In this document: positions 37,910-49,300 of the stretch, one piece after another
Layout of the letters: every line of letters starts with the position of its first letter
Position numbering within the stretch: position 1 is the first letter of the stretch
DNA from: Candidatus Scalindua sp.
GTDB taxonomy: Bacteria; Planctomycetota; Brocadiia; Brocadiales; Scalinduaceae
NCBI GenBank assembly: GCA_031316155.1
Contig: JALDRB010000001.1
Span: forward strand, 124,001-188,000
Length of the DNA: 64,000 nt
Direction: 5' to 3'
Translations under genes and position numbers: made by a program
Notes under the pieces: model-generated
Database searches by the model: none
What the model was told of the DNA's origin: nothing
The model's input: only the letters and a program-made list of their open reading frames with translations

Positions 37910-40258
37910 ATGTTTAATAAAAAAGTTGTTCAAATGAAAATTAGAGCAAGTGATTATCACGACAATTTGATAATGGCTATTTTGCTTATCTGTATTATTG
38001 CAGTACCTCTCTTCTATGATGTTCACTTATACAGCGTATTTGATCTGAGCAAAATTACGATACTCTATATCTTAATTTTGGCCATCGTTGGCATTTGGTC
38101 TCTGAAAACTTTAACCATCAACTGGAAAGAAAACAGACTGAGTAATGTGTATGATGATGAGATGAAGGGGGTGTGCGGGAGGAAGAGTTTTTTTGGATAT
38201 AACTCCGCTTCTTTTCATCTTGCCGGGCCATTACATTTCCCGATGATTGCCTTTGTCGTTGTTACTGCTCTTGCAACGGTTTTCTCAATAAACCCCTTTA
38301 CAAGTCTCTTAGGGGCTTATAAACGATACGACGGCCTTGTTTCCACTCTTGTCTATGTTACCCTTTTTTATACGGTTGTTCATTTTGTTGAAAGGAAAAG
38401 GTTATCATTATTTCTTGACGTTATTATATCAACTGCCGGTGTTACGGCTGTTTATGGAGTCTTTCAGCATTTTGGAATAGATTTTTATCAATGGAGCACG
38501 GATTTTGGCTTTGGAATCAGGGTTAGTTCAACTTTTGGACACCCCGCTTTTTTTTCCGCCTTTCTTATCATGGTGATTCCCCTGGTAATGGTTAAAATAT
38601 TTTCTGATAAAAGTAACTACAAAGTCGGTATTTATATGGCAATCCTGACTTTGCTCATGGTTGCATTTTACTACACAAAGACACGTGCTGCGTTTTTAGG
38701 GCTCATTTTTTCACTCTTTTTTTTCTTCAGTTTTACGGGGAGAAAAATACTTTTTGTAAATAAAATAAAGAGTATTGTTACCATAACTATCTTGATAGGT
38801 ATTTCTGTTTCTGCGAATATAAACAATAAAACATCCGTAATAGGAAGATTTACCCAGGATTTACAACCGGTTCAGACCTGGAACCCAAATCCTGAAGATA
38901 GAGAGGCAGGTATCACAGATCAGTTGGGAGGTACAATGGGTATGAGAGTGTTTCAAAACCTGACAGCGCTTAAGATTATCAGGGATTACCCTGTTTTCGG
39001 AATCGGGCCTGAGACATTAGGTATGATATATCCTCAGTATCTATCAAGGGTGTACAAGGAAAAGAATGTACAGAGAAATTTTGAAAATCAAAACAGGATA
39101 CATAATGATATTCTGGATATGGCTGTTTCTCGAGGATTGCTGGGGCTGGGAGTATACGTGTGGTTCATTTTTTCCTATGTCAGGATGATATGGAAAGGAT
39201 ATAGAAAATGTGATAATAAAAAGAATAAAATATTGATAGTTGGCCTTTTTTCCAGTTGTTTTGCCTATTTTATACAAAATCAGTTCAGTTTTGGGCATAT
39301 ACCCATACTCACGCTGGTATGGATTCTTGTTGGTTTTTCGGTAATTGCCTGTTCTGTTCAGGGTTCTCTATCCAACCGGGTAAACGGAAACCACATTACA
39401 GGCATATCATATCAGCAGGAAAATAGAGATGTCGTTATGGGGAGATTTGGGAATCTTTGCTCAGAAAGATTCTTAAAATCTGTTATCTGTGGATCTATAG
39501 TGGGTTTAACGATTTTCCTTGTCATGGGAAATTTAATTCGTTATAAGGCTGACATGTACTTTAACAAAGGACGGAAATCGATGAGTAAAGATCTGACCAT
39601 CGAGACGATAGAAAGTTATGAGATGGCAGTGAGGTACAACCCATTTGAGATAAATTACCGTAATGTCCTAAATGAAATATATCTGAAAATGGCCGCTATC
39701 ACACTGAATCACAAAAGAGATCATGTTGCCAGTAGGTTGCCGGAATCTTTTACCCTGGAGCAAGCTATGCTATGGTTGACACATACCATTACGGGAGCAA
39801 AAGAGGTGCAGAAACTTTATCCCGAAGATTATCGATCTGCATTTACTCTTGGTCAGGCCTATCACATCCTTGGAGAGATATCAGGTAAAGATCTGAGTAA
39901 GGAAGCAATCAAATATTATCAGCAGGCGGTAAATTTTCATCCTTTTAAATATGAGATGCATAACAAACTTGCCTTACTTTATAATGAAAAAGGCTTTCAT
40001 GAGGAGGCAATTCACGAATTATACGAAGCAATACGTTTTGCACCCACCAACCCGGGTCTGTATATAAATCTTGCTAAAACATGCTTAAAGAGTAAAAGAT
40101 ACGCAGAGGCACGAAAATCGTGTAATCAAATCCTGGAATTGGCTGGGCCCGGGAACAGTGAATTAAAAAAATATGCTGATGAAATGTTGTTGTTTTTGTC
40201 TGAGAAAGAAACTGCGGAAACCTTACAAGTGTCTGAAGAGAGAGACAAACCGGATTGA
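37910..40258 (+). CDS. O-antigen ligase/polymerase-type membrane protein with TPR tail
   Basis: 782 residues. About ten hydrophobic segments in the first ~510 residues, with the Wzy_C-type segment RIHNDILDMAVSRGLLGLGVYVWFI characteristic of O-antigen ligase/polymerase proteins. Then a TM (SVICGSIVGLTIFLVMGNLI) and ~240 residues of TPR-like helices (for example EAIKYYQQAVNFHPFKYEMH, and PTNPGLYINLAKTCLKSKRY). Fused TPRs are common in bacterial oligosaccharide ligases and in polysaccharide export proteins. It would act in the inner membrane on lipid-linked glycan. ATG 37910 has no good ribosome-binding site; ATG 37934 is an alternative. Confidence 0.85.
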   Translation: MFNKKVVQMKIRASDYHDNLIMAILLICIIAVPLFYDVHLYSVFDLSKITILYILILAIVGIWSLKTLTINWKENRLSNVYDDEMKGVCGRKSFFGYNSASFHLAGPLHFPMIAFVVVTALATVFSINPFTSLLGAYKRYDGLVSTLVYVTLFYTVVHFVERKRLSLFLDVIISTAGVTAVYGVFQHFGIDFYQWSTDFGFGIRVSSTFGHPAFFSAFLIMVIPLVMVKIFSDKSNYKVGIYMAILTLLMVAFYYTKTRAAFLGLIFSLFFFFSFTGRKILFVNKIKSIVTITILIGISVSANINNKTSVIGRFTQDLQPVQTWNPNPEDREAGITDQLGGTMGMRVFQNLTALKIIRDYPVFGIGPETLGMIYPQYLSRVYKEKNVQRNFENQNRIHNDILDMAVSRGLLGLGVYVWFIFSYVRMIWKGYRKCDNKKNKILIVGLFSSCFAYFIQNQFSFGHIPILTLVWILVGFSVIACSVQGSLSNRVNGNHITGISYQQENRDVVMGRFGNLCSERFLKSVICGSIVGLTIFLVMGNLIRYKADMYFNKGRKSMSKDLTIETIESYEMAVRYNPFEINYRNVLNEIYLKMAAITLNHKRDHVASRLPESFTLEQAMLWLTHTITGAKEVQKLYPEDYRSAFTLGQAYHILGEISGKDLSKEAIKYYQQAVNFHPFKYEMHNKLALLYNEKGFHEEAIHELYEAIRFAPTNPGLYINLAKTCLKSKRYAEARKSCNQILELAGPGNSELKKYADEMLLFLSEKETAETLQVSEERDKPD

Positions 40259-40317
40259 TGATAGCAAAAACCTGGAGAAAATCTTGTTTCTCTTACTCCA
40301 TTTATCATATCAATACT

Positions 40318-40455
40318 ATACTAAAACCGATTTGGTTTTCGGTTTTACTGGAAACCAAATCTTGGTGAAGGTATCCCCGGACAAAAGGCGCCAAGGACTT
40401 TACTCAGGCAAAAAAATTTTTGGATTTTATCCGAAAACCATTATCAGATGAGTAT
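40318..40455 (+). mobile_element. Family A MITE-like repeat, copy 6
   Basis: 138 bp, TA-flanked, same subtype as copies 3 and 4. It begins ~60 bases after the ligase stop. Confidence 0.88.
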
Positions 40456-40558
40456 ACCTACCAGCGAACCAATCTTTCCTTCTCATCTCAATTCAGTTGC
40501 ACAACTTGATCCCTTGTAAAAAAAACAATATTATCGATATTTCTTGTTTAAGATAGAT

Positions 40559-40586
40559 TTGTGTATCAGTTAGACTATGTTATAAT
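40559..40586 (+). promoter_or_regulatory. Candidate sigma-70-type promoter for RND operon 2
   Basis: A TATAAT at 40581-40586, with TTGTGT 16 bases upstream (40559-40564), 55 bases before ATG 40641. The -10 is a perfect match and the -35 only partly so. Confidence 0.35.
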
Positions 40587-40640
40587 GGACACAAAAAAAG
40601 TTTTGAAGATAAAAAAATAGATAAACAGAATTGAGATGCC

Positions 40641-42143
40641 ATGAAAAGTGTAATCATTATAAGGGCATGCCTGATATTTCTTTTCCTTGCGTCAACAGCT
40701 TTTTTTGCCTTGAAGTCTGATTTTTTGTGGAAACGTAAAGCGGACAATCATTTTAATAGTCTTAACAAGGACAAGAAATTAAGCAACAGAAGTGACAGCG
40801 CTTCGAATAAAGAAAATCAAAAAAAACAAAATGTTTCTCAGGAATCCTCTACAAGTGACCGGAAGAGCTCGGAAGCCGTTCCGGTTGAAATAACCAGGGT
40901 AATAAAAAGTGATGTAGAGATTTTTTTATCCAATAATTGTACGCTAGAACCTGCAAAACAGGTTGATGTCGTTGCCCAAATCTCCGGTTTCATAAAAGAG
41001 GTTCTCGTAGAGGAAGGTGATTCTGTCGAATCGGGCAAATTACTTGCAAGACTGAATGAGGCGGAAGCTATTTTAGCACTGAAAGATGCTAAGGCGAAAA
41101 AGGAAAATGCACAAAGAATTTATATGTGGTCTCTTGATAATTTTAAAGAAAACCTTGTTAGCAGAGATGAAGTAGAAGATAACAAATTCAAATTTGAGAT
41201 TGCCTCGGTAGAACTTGAAAAAAGACAGTTAGAATATGAATACACGACAATTGAGTCTCCAATTGCCGGTGTTATTGTTGAGAAGGCTATTGAAGTGGGC
41301 TATAATGTCAAAAAAGATCAAATTGTTTTTAAGATAGCAGACTTTGATCCAATATTGGCCAGGATTTACATCCCGGAGAAGGACTTAAACAAGATAGAAG
41401 TAGGGCAAACAGCAAGAATTGTATCCGAATTCTTTACGGGAATTGAATTCATGGGTAAGGTAAAGGAGATAAGCCCTGTTGTTGACCGTGAGAGTGGTAC
41501 CGTTAAGGTTACTCTTGAAATTGCAGATACCAGTAATATCCTGAGGCCAGGAATGTTTGTTTCCGTTTATGTAATTGTGGGTCGGCATTATGATGCTCTT
41601 GTTATACCTAAAAAAGCATTACTATTGGGATCAGAAGCAGATGAAGTCTTTGTTGTTAAGGATTTTTTCGTAATGGACGTAGCTCATAGCGCATTAAGTG
41701 GACTGGATATCGGAGATAGAGTTGAGTGTACACAGAGCGCCATACCGGCAGAAAACTCTCCAGATAACACTGATTCCGTTGTAGAGGGAAAGGTTGTTAA
41801 TATTTTCAGGCACAATATGAGCACACTGTTTTCTATTACAATAGAAATTTCTGATAGCAGTAAAATAAAAAAAGAGAAATTTGACAGAATCTCTTTGTAT
41901 GGGAAGCAAGATGTTCAGTTGTGTAAAATTGAAGATGTCGTTTTTAGTTTAGAGCAAAGAGCAATGAAAACGAAAGTTTCACTTGGTTTCAGTGCAGAGC
42001 AGAATATTGAAATACTGGCAGGACTCAAGGAGGGTGACAGAGTTATTACTGCCGGACAAAATGATATCGGCCAGGGCGCCGGCGTGATAATTGTCCATGA
42101 AAAAAATGGACTGAGTGAGATTATACAGCAGAAAAAACTCTAG
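40641..42143 (+). CDS. RND efflux membrane fusion protein
   Basis: 500 residues, longer than most MFPs. N-terminal anchor (ACLIFLFLASTAFFALKSDF), then a charged linker (about residues 35-75), lipoyl halves around a short coiled coil (GFIKEVLVEEGDSVESGKLL .. TTIESPIAGVIVEKAIEVGY), barrel, and an extra ~110-residue insert around residues 350-450. It should couple the permease(s) that follow to an outer-membrane channel. It lies 63 bases before the permease gene. Confidence 0.9.
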   Translation: MKSVIIIRACLIFLFLASTAFFALKSDFLWKRKADNHFNSLNKDKKLSNRSDSASNKENQKKQNVSQESSTSDRKSSEAVPVEITRVIKSDVEIFLSNNCTLEPAKQVDVVAQISGFIKEVLVEEGDSVESGKLLARLNEAEAILALKDAKAKKENAQRIYMWSLDNFKENLVSRDEVEDNKFKFEIASVELEKRQLEYEYTTIESPIAGVIVEKAIEVGYNVKKDQIVFKIADFDPILARIYIPEKDLNKIEVGQTARIVSEFFTGIEFMGKVKEISPVVDRESGTVKVTLEIADTSNILRPGMFVSVYVIVGRHYDALVIPKKALLLGSEADEVFVVKDFFVMDVAHSALSGLDIGDRVECTQSAIPAENSPDNTDSVVEGKVVNIFRHNMSTLFSITIEISDSSKIKKEKFDRISLYGKQDVQLCKIEDVVFSLEQRAMKTKVSLGFSAEQNIEILAGLKEGDRVITAGQNDIGQGAGVIIVHEKNGLSEIIQQKKL

Positions 42144-42206
42144 TCCTCATGGTAATTTCCCCTCTACTCTCACTATATCTCGAAATATTTAAACAGATTA
42201 TAAAGC

Positions 42207-45200
42207 TTGAAGATCGTTGAATTTGCAACAAACAGACGGGTTACTGTCGTAATGTTAATGTCCACACTGGTCGTTTTTGGGTTAATATCTTTTAAACGAC
42301 TCCCCATCAATCTCCTGCCGGATATTTCTTATCCTACGTTAACCGTTCGTACTAAATACCCTGGTGCAGCTCCGAGCGAAATTGAAAATTTACTGTCAAA
42401 ACCCATTGAAAATGCGATTAGTGTCGTTTCGGATGTTGTACGTGTGAGTTCCAGATCACGGCCTGATGTTTCTGAAGTTGTAATTGAATTTCTCTGGAAA
42501 ACAAATATGGATTTTGCATCAATGGACATACGTGAGAAACTAGACATGGTAGATCTTCCAGATAATGCAGAAAGGCCGATTTTGTTACGATTCGATCCAG
42601 CACTTGATCCCATTATGAGAATATCTCTTTATGGGGATGATGATCTTATTAGCCTTCGTATTCTGGCGGAAGAAGAGGTAGAGCCTTCGCTTGAAGGTTT
42701 ATCAGCTAAAGGTGGTATCATGGGTTCTAAAGCGATTAGCGGCGTTGCTGCCGTTGAGATAAGCGGAGGATTGGAGGAAGAGATTCATGTAGAGTTGGAA
42801 GAGGCGAGGCTTGCAATCCTCGGAATACCAATCTCAAAGATCATCACACGGCTCGCTGAAGAAAACATTAATCTTACTGCCGGTAATATTAAAGAAGGGG
42901 AAATTGAGTACATCGTAAGGACATTTAATGAGTTTCGCCGGGTAGAAGATATTAGAGAGATAATTGTAGATGTTAAGAACAAAATTCCCATAAAGGTAAA
43001 AGATATTGGAAAAGTAACCAAAAGTCATAAAGAACGTAAAGTGATAACGCGCGTAAACGGGAAGGAAAGTGTAGAGATAGCAATTTATAAGGAAGCGGAT
43101 GCAAATACCGTAACCGTATCAAGGTTGGTTAAAGAACGGTTGAAAGACATAGAAAAACGGTTAAGCAAATATTCTGAATCTATTCGTCTGGAGACAATTT
43201 TTGATCAGTCAATATTTATTGAAAGATCAATAAAAGAGGTAATTTCTACTGCTCTTTGGGGCGGTTGTCTGGCTGTACTGGTACTTCTCATGTTTCTGAA
43301 AAATATCAAGAGCACTTTGATTATCAGCCTGGCAATTCCTCTCTCAATTACAGCGACTTTCTTCTTTATGTATATATCCGGAGTATCTTTAAATGTGATG
43401 TCATTAGGAGGGTTGGCGCTTGGTATGGGGATGGTTGTCGATAACTCGATAGTCGTACTCGAAAGCATCGACAGATATCATAGAAAAGGATACAGTGAGA
43501 TTCTTTCAGCAAATCGAGGTGCAAGTGAGGTAGGAGGCGCCGTAACAGCGTCAACGCTTACAACTGTATGCGTTTTTATACCGATAATATTTGTTAAGGG
43601 GATAGCGGGTCAGTTATTTAATGATCAAGCTCTCACCGTAGCCTATTCCCTTATGATCTCTTTACTTGTGGCAATGACTTTGATTCCGATGTTATCCTCG
43701 CTTAAGATGAGAAGGAAAAAAGAAGCAGAAGTAAAAGTTAATGAGCGGGACACCGTTGATGTCCTTATTCCGAAACCATCAAGAATTCTTTATGTATTGC
43801 TTTATCCTTTCTTTATTATATTCGATTATGTTTTTTCTGCAGTAAGCAGAACGTATCCAAAAATCTTAAACTTCGCATTATCATCTAAATTGCTCATTAT
43901 AATAATTGCCCTCACCACACTTATTGGAGCATGGTATCTATCGGGGAATCTAGGCAAGGAATTGATTCCTGAGCTAAGTCAGGGTGAATTTACTATACAT
44001 ATTGAAAAACCGATAGGGGCAGCTCTTTCAAGTACTCTGGACTCTGTGAAGAAAATAGAAAACATTATCAGTGATTATGAGCAGGTGCAGACGATGTATA
44101 CCATTACTGGGTCCTCAGGTCAGGTAGGCGGAAGTATAGCAGATGAAAGGGAAAATATAGGTGAAGTTAACATCAGCTTATGGAAGAAGTCTGATCGTAA
44201 AATTGAAGAAGAGGTAATTGATACGTTAAGACAAAAGTTAAAAGTGATGCCAGCTCTTAGGTATAAATTTTCACGGCCTGCATATTTTACCTATGCTACA
44301 CCGATTGAAGTGGAAATAAAGGGGTATAACCTCGATACACTTAAGAAATTATCCGAGATCGTGAGTGAAAGTTTAAGAGAGGTAAAGGGACTCACTGATG
44401 TGAAGTCTACAATTGAGGGCGGGATACCAGAGGTTCAAATTGTATTTAACAGGCAGAAACTTTCACAACTTGGTTTAGATTCAAATACCGTTGCTACGAT
44501 AGTTCGGGATAATGTTTTGGGTAACATAAGTACAGAATTTTCCAGGAGAGACAGAAAAGTTGACATACGTGTTCGTGTAAGAAGGAAAGATATTCGCAGT
44601 ATCGAAGATTTGAAGAACTTTGTGATTAACCCTGAAGGCGGGAAACCGATTCCTTTAACAGCGATTTCGGAGATAAGGATAGAGGAAGGTCCGGGAGAAA
44701 TAAGACGTATTGATCAAGAACGAGTTGCTCTGGTCTCTGCAAATCTGGTCGGAAGAGATTTGCGGAGCGCAGTCAGTGATATAGAGGAAAAGATTGAGGA
44801 TTTTAGAATTCCGAGTGGTTTTGAAGTATCTGTGAGCGGGCAAAGTCGTGAAATGCTTGTTGCCTTTTCAAGCATGGTTTTTGCCATAATACTGGCTGTA
44901 TTTTTAGTATATATTGTGATGGCGTCTCAGTTTGAATCGCTCCTTCACCCTTTTGTAATAATGTTTACGATACCCTTTGCTTTGGTTGGAGTAGTTGCCG
45001 CTCTCTATATAACTTCTCAACCGGTGAGTATCCTTGTGCTGGTAGGCGTTGTTATGCTTGCGGGAATTGTCGTGAATAATGCAATCGTCCTTATTGATTG
45101 CATAAACACCATCAGGAAAGAGGGTATGCCAAGACGTGAAGCCATCATTGAAGGAGGTAATATACGACTCCGTCCAATATTGATGACGACAATGACTACT

Positions 45201-45401
45201 GTCCTCGGACTCCTTCCTCTGGCTCTGGGGCTGGGTGAGGGTGCAGAATTAAGAGTACCAATGGGAATTACCGTGATCGGCGGGTTGCTTTTTTCTACTC
45301 TCCTTACTTTGATTTTAGTTCCAGTAGTATATGATATCGTTGAAAAGATAAAAGAATCAGTAAAATCCAAATACGGCTGGAGAGTGGATGAGAATTTTTA
45401 A
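42207..45401 (+). CDS. RND-family efflux permease
   Basis: 1064 residues. The start is a TTG giving MKIVEFATNRRVTVVMLM, which aligns with RND N-termini. TM4 motif GMVVDNSIVVLESIDRYHRKG and TLTTVCVFIPIIFV follow, and the second half repeats the fold. It is part of the same operon as the MFP upstream. A second permease (46382-49487) lies 980 bases downstream with only a PilZ gene (opposite strand) between, so one MFP may have served two permeases as in MdtABC-type pumps; that is inference. Confidence 0.92.
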   Translation: MKIVEFATNRRVTVVMLMSTLVVFGLISFKRLPINLLPDISYPTLTVRTKYPGAAPSEIENLLSKPIENAISVVSDVVRVSSRSRPDVSEVVIEFLWKTNMDFASMDIREKLDMVDLPDNAERPILLRFDPALDPIMRISLYGDDDLISLRILAEEEVEPSLEGLSAKGGIMGSKAISGVAAVEISGGLEEEIHVELEEARLAILGIPISKIITRLAEENINLTAGNIKEGEIEYIVRTFNEFRRVEDIREIIVDVKNKIPIKVKDIGKVTKSHKERKVITRVNGKESVEIAIYKEADANTVTVSRLVKERLKDIEKRLSKYSESIRLETIFDQSIFIERSIKEVISTALWGGCLAVLVLLMFLKNIKSTLIISLAIPLSITATFFFMYISGVSLNVMSLGGLALGMGMVVDNSIVVLESIDRYHRKGYSEILSANRGASEVGGAVTASTLTTVCVFIPIIFVKGIAGQLFNDQALTVAYSLMISLLVAMTLIPMLSSLKMRRKKEAEVKVNERDTVDVLIPKPSRILYVLLYPFFIIFDYVFSAVSRTYPKILNFALSSKLLIIIIALTTLIGAWYLSGNLGKELIPELSQGEFTIHIEKPIGAALSSTLDSVKKIENIISDYEQVQTMYTITGSSGQVGGSIADERENIGEVNISLWKKSDRKIEEEVIDTLRQKLKVMPALRYKFSRPAYFTYATPIEVEIKGYNLDTLKKLSEIVSESLREVKGLTDVKSTIEGGIPEVQIVFNRQKLSQLGLDSNTVATIVRDNVLGNISTEFSRRDRKVDIRVRVRRKDIRSIEDLKNFVINPEGGKPIPLTAISEIRIEEGPGEIRRIDQERVALVSANLVGRDLRSAVSDIEEKIEDFRIPSGFEVSVSGQSREMLVAFSSMVFAIILAVFLVYIVMASQFESLLHPFVIMFTIPFALVGVVAALYITSQPVSILVLVGVVMLAGIVVNNAIVLIDCINTIRKEGMPRREAIIEGGNIRLRPILMTTMTTVLGLLPLALGLGEGAELRVPMGITVIGGLLFSTLLTLILVPVVYDIVEKIKESVKSKYGWRVDENF

Positions 45402-45428
45402 AGTTTCAGACAGAGCAGGGAGACGGTA

Positions 45429-45803
45429 TTACGATTGTCCTAAGACAGAAAGCTCTTCGACTGCTTTCTTAATTATCTCTTTTTCCAGCATATCTATGGC
45501 AGTAAATTCTATAGCTATACTGAAAGAAGAAGATGATCGTGATCCTTCTACACGAACTACTTTTCCAACACAGTGTATCTTAGGAGTGATTATGGGATAG
45601 CCTATTTTCAGATCAATAAGATCTCCAATTTCTAAATCTTCATCATAATGGAAATGGACACCACCGGCTCCCAAATCCTGTATTGTTACCGTATCCCAGT
45701 CATCGAGAGCCAATCTTTGCGCCACGAGTGGTATGATTCGGAAACTCACTGTAAAAGTTTTCTCAATCCTTTCGTATTTTCTTTTTTCTATACCTTTATA
45801 CAT
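45429..45803 (-). CDS. PilZ-domain protein (c-di-GMP binding candidate)
   Basis: 124 residues. RKYERIE supplies the RxxxR-type motif and DLGAGGVHF the DxSxxG-type motif, with the usual beta-barrel spacing. The first motif reads R-K-Y-E-R rather than the canonical form, so binding of cyclic-di-GMP is likely but untested. ATG 45803 has GGAGGT seven to eight bases upstream; ATG 45830 is disfavoured because that site lies inside it. The gene lies antisense between two RND permease genes. Confidence 0.85.
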   Translation of the reverse strand: MYKGIEKRKYERIEKTFTVSFRIIPLVAQRLALDDWDTVTIQDLGAGGVHFHYDEDLEIGDLIDLKIGYPIITPKIHCVGKVVRVEGSRSSSSFSIAIEFTAIDMLEKEIIKKAVEELSVLGQS

Positions 45804-46381
45804 AACATGTACCTCCAAAGCCTGTTTCACGAGAGAATACCTGAAACATAAAACTATTGCCGATCAGAAACCCTGATTTATGGTATTGCGAATGTATAGG
45901 AAAAATCTGAAACGTAGTATAAAGAGTGATGCTTTATAAACGTTCGCAGGAGAAATTTAATAACAGAAAGAAAGAAAACAGGTTAAAAAGAGAAGTAACC
46001 AATCGTATTACTCATGGCTATAAAACATTCCCTGTAATTCCATTACCATAATTAAGAAAAAACAACTGTTATTATAACTATATATTTTTCTAATTGTCAA
46101 AAGGAAAATTCAATTATTGTCAAGGAAGATTCCATTTTATCGTCATTTAAAATGTTACATTTTGGTTTTATTTTATTGTTTTTCATAGGTATTACTTCAC
46201 GTTTTAAATGTTCATTTGTTAGAAAAACCATAGCTATCTCAAGTTTTTATAGGTAAAATTAATTACCTTTGGAAATGAGCCGTTTGGGATTTGCGAATCG
46301 GAGAAGAACTCGGTTCTCAATCGCATTTCATCTTTTATGTCTCCTGTTAAAGACACTTGAATTCTTATAATATCGGGTATC
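45804..46381. other. Non-coding gap before RND permease 3
   Basis: AT-rich. Around 46095-46140 it contains two near-direct repeats (AATTGTCAAAAGGAAAATTC and TATTGTCAAGGAAGATTCCA), which could be regulator half-sites. No gene is seen. Confidence 0.4.
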
Positions 46382-49300
46382 ATGAACATATCTGCTCTTG
46401 CCGTAAACCGGCCGATAACGACATTAATGATAATCTTAAGTGCAGTAGTAATTGGTGTAATATCATTATACCGGATTCCTCTGCTGTATCTTCCTGAAAT
46501 CTCGGGAAATTCTCTGCAAGTTCAAGTGCCCTACAAGTCCTCTTCTCCGCAGGAAATTGAAGACCTTATAACTCTCCATATAGAAGATGCTTTCAGAACA
46601 ATAAAACATGTAGAGACAATTGAATCAACATCCACTGACGTGAGTTCAGACATTACCTTAGAATTTAAGTTAGGGACAGATATGGATATTGCAACATTGG
46701 AGGTAAGGGATAAATTAGAGCAGGTAAAGAGTAAACTGCCGGACGACATTGATAAGATACGTATTTTTCGATTCAAGTCTGGCGATTTGCCAGTTGTTGA
46801 ATTTAGTGTGTCGTTACACGGTGAAGTTGCTGATCTTTACGATATTGTTGAAAATATTCTTAAACCGAGGATTCAAAGGATTAAGGGTGTTGCAAATGTT
46901 GATATTCGTGGAATTAAACAGAAACAAATTTTTGTTGAGCTGGATTTCGAGAAGCTCAAGGCTCTTAAGATAGACACATTCGCTCTCAGAAAGAATTTCA
47001 GGGAGAACAATATAAATCTTTCAGCGGGTGACATCAGTGAAGGGGAAACGAAATATATTGTTCGTACAATAGGGGAGTTCCAAAGTGTTCGTGAGATAGA
47101 GAATCTTCCGGTTAATGAAAAAGGTGTCAGACTTTCTGACGTGGCAGATGTTCGATACGACTTTCCCGTTAAAACGAGTTATCAGAGGCTTAATGGGAAA
47201 AATGCGGTAAATATAATGGTTATGAAATCCTCTGATGCCAATATGGTATCTGTTGCGAGGGAGGTGAAAGATTGTCTCGATAAAATTGGGGCGGAAACGG
47301 ATATGAGAAAGCTGGAAATGTATGTTTATCGTGATAGATCTCAACCAATTCTTGAGAGAATTGAGAATCTGAGAAATGCAGGTCTGCTTGGGGGAGTGCT
47401 GGTCATATTCGTTCTTTTCTTTTTTCTGAGAAACATGAGGAGTGCATTGGTTATAACGGCTGCTATCCCAATTTCCATATTATGCACATTTTGTTTCATG
47501 TTTTTACTGAGGAAATTTGCCGGTTCAGAAGTCACCCTCAATATTATTTCGCTTTCAGGCTTGATGCTGGCCATCGGGATGATTGTAGACCCGGCAGTTG
47601 TCGTCCTGGAAAATATTTTCCGACATAAACAGGAAAAGAAGCTGAATTTAAAGGAGGCTGCCATGATCGGGGGGATGAAGTGGGGGGGCCGTTATAGCCG
47701 CAACGGCAACAACAATATGTGTCTTCATACCATTGGTGTTTCTTTCAAAATCCATGATGGGAGTCTTTATGCATGACTTTGGTATATCCATTTGTATCGC
47801 ATTGGTCTCTTCACTATTTGTATCTTTGACATTAATACCCCTTGCAGTATCACGATTTCTCAAGATACCGGAATCATATGAAGCAAAAAGGTATGGTCTG
47901 ACACGAGATAGCGGGCAAATGCGAAAATCCCTATTAAGTAAATATTTAATCAAATCTTACACAAAGCTGATTAAGCTGACTCTGAAGTACAGGTGGATTA
48001 CGGTTGGAATTACAACACTGATCATGATATTTGCTTATCATTTGTATGGAAAACTGGAAACTGAAGTTGTGAGAAGCGGGATTTATAGAGAAATAAATTT
48101 CCAGATAGATACTCCGGAGAGCTATAGTATTGACGATACGAAAGAACTTTTTGAAAGGCTGGAAGGAATACTTCAGGAGAAAAAAGAGGAACTGGAGATA
48201 GTTACTCTTTCCAGTTATTTTGAAAGAAACGGAGGCTCTTTAGCGATATATTTTGCCGGTCAGGATGATGCCAAACGGTCAGTGAGTATGCTTTCCAGTG
48301 AAATAAAAACTTTGTTTCCTGTCATTGCCGGTGTTCATTATAAGAAGATGTTTCGACATAGCGATGATGGGAGAGGCGTCAGCATTGAAATAAAGGGAAG
48401 AGACAGCGACACCTTGTTACGGTTGGCCGAGGATATAAAAAAACGACTTGGAACAATTCCTGATCTTGAAGATATTGATACCAATCTGGAAAAAGGTAAG
48501 GATGAAATATTAGTGGTAATCGATAGAGAAAAAGCCAGAATGTCCGGTATTACCTCACAAAGGATTGCTTTTGGTATTTCCGGCGCATTGGGAAGCAGAG
48601 CAGTGAGTAAGTTTGAGGTTGCGGACAAGGAGGTTGACATTAACTTGCAATTCAAAGAGGAAGACCGTCAACGTCTGGATCAGTTGAAAAACCTGGAGTT
48701 TGAAAATGTCGAGAAAAAAGGTGTCATTTTGAACAGAGTAGTTGATTTCAAGCGAAAGAGAGGGCCGAGTGCAATTAAACGAAAGGGTAGAAAACCTATA
48801 GTCGTAATCTCGGCAAGTTATAAAGAGAGGGGTCTTCAAAAGCTCAGGGACATTATCACGACAAAAATGGAAGATTTAAATCTGCCTGCCGGTTATGAAT
48901 GGAACCTGGGAGAGGAATTCAGCAGGTTTGAAAGTGAAGAATCAGAAACGAAATTCGGGTTGTTTCTTGCAATACTATTGATTTATATGATAATGGCGTC
49001 GCTCTTTGAATCGTTTATCCATCCTCTCATAATTCTCCTGACAATTCCCTTTGCCTTCACGGGTGTAGCGACGGTCTTTTTTCTGACAGATATACCGCTT
49101 GACAGTCTTTCTCGTCTTGGTTTATTACTCTTGAGCGGTTTGGTAGTGAACAACGCAATTATCCTTATCGATTATGTTAATCGTCTGCGGAGAAACGGGA
49201 TGGACAGGTACAATGCCCTTATGAAAGGTGGCAGGGATCGTTTGCGGCCGATACTCATGACATCTTTTACGACGATTCTAGGTCTTTTGCCAATGGTAAT

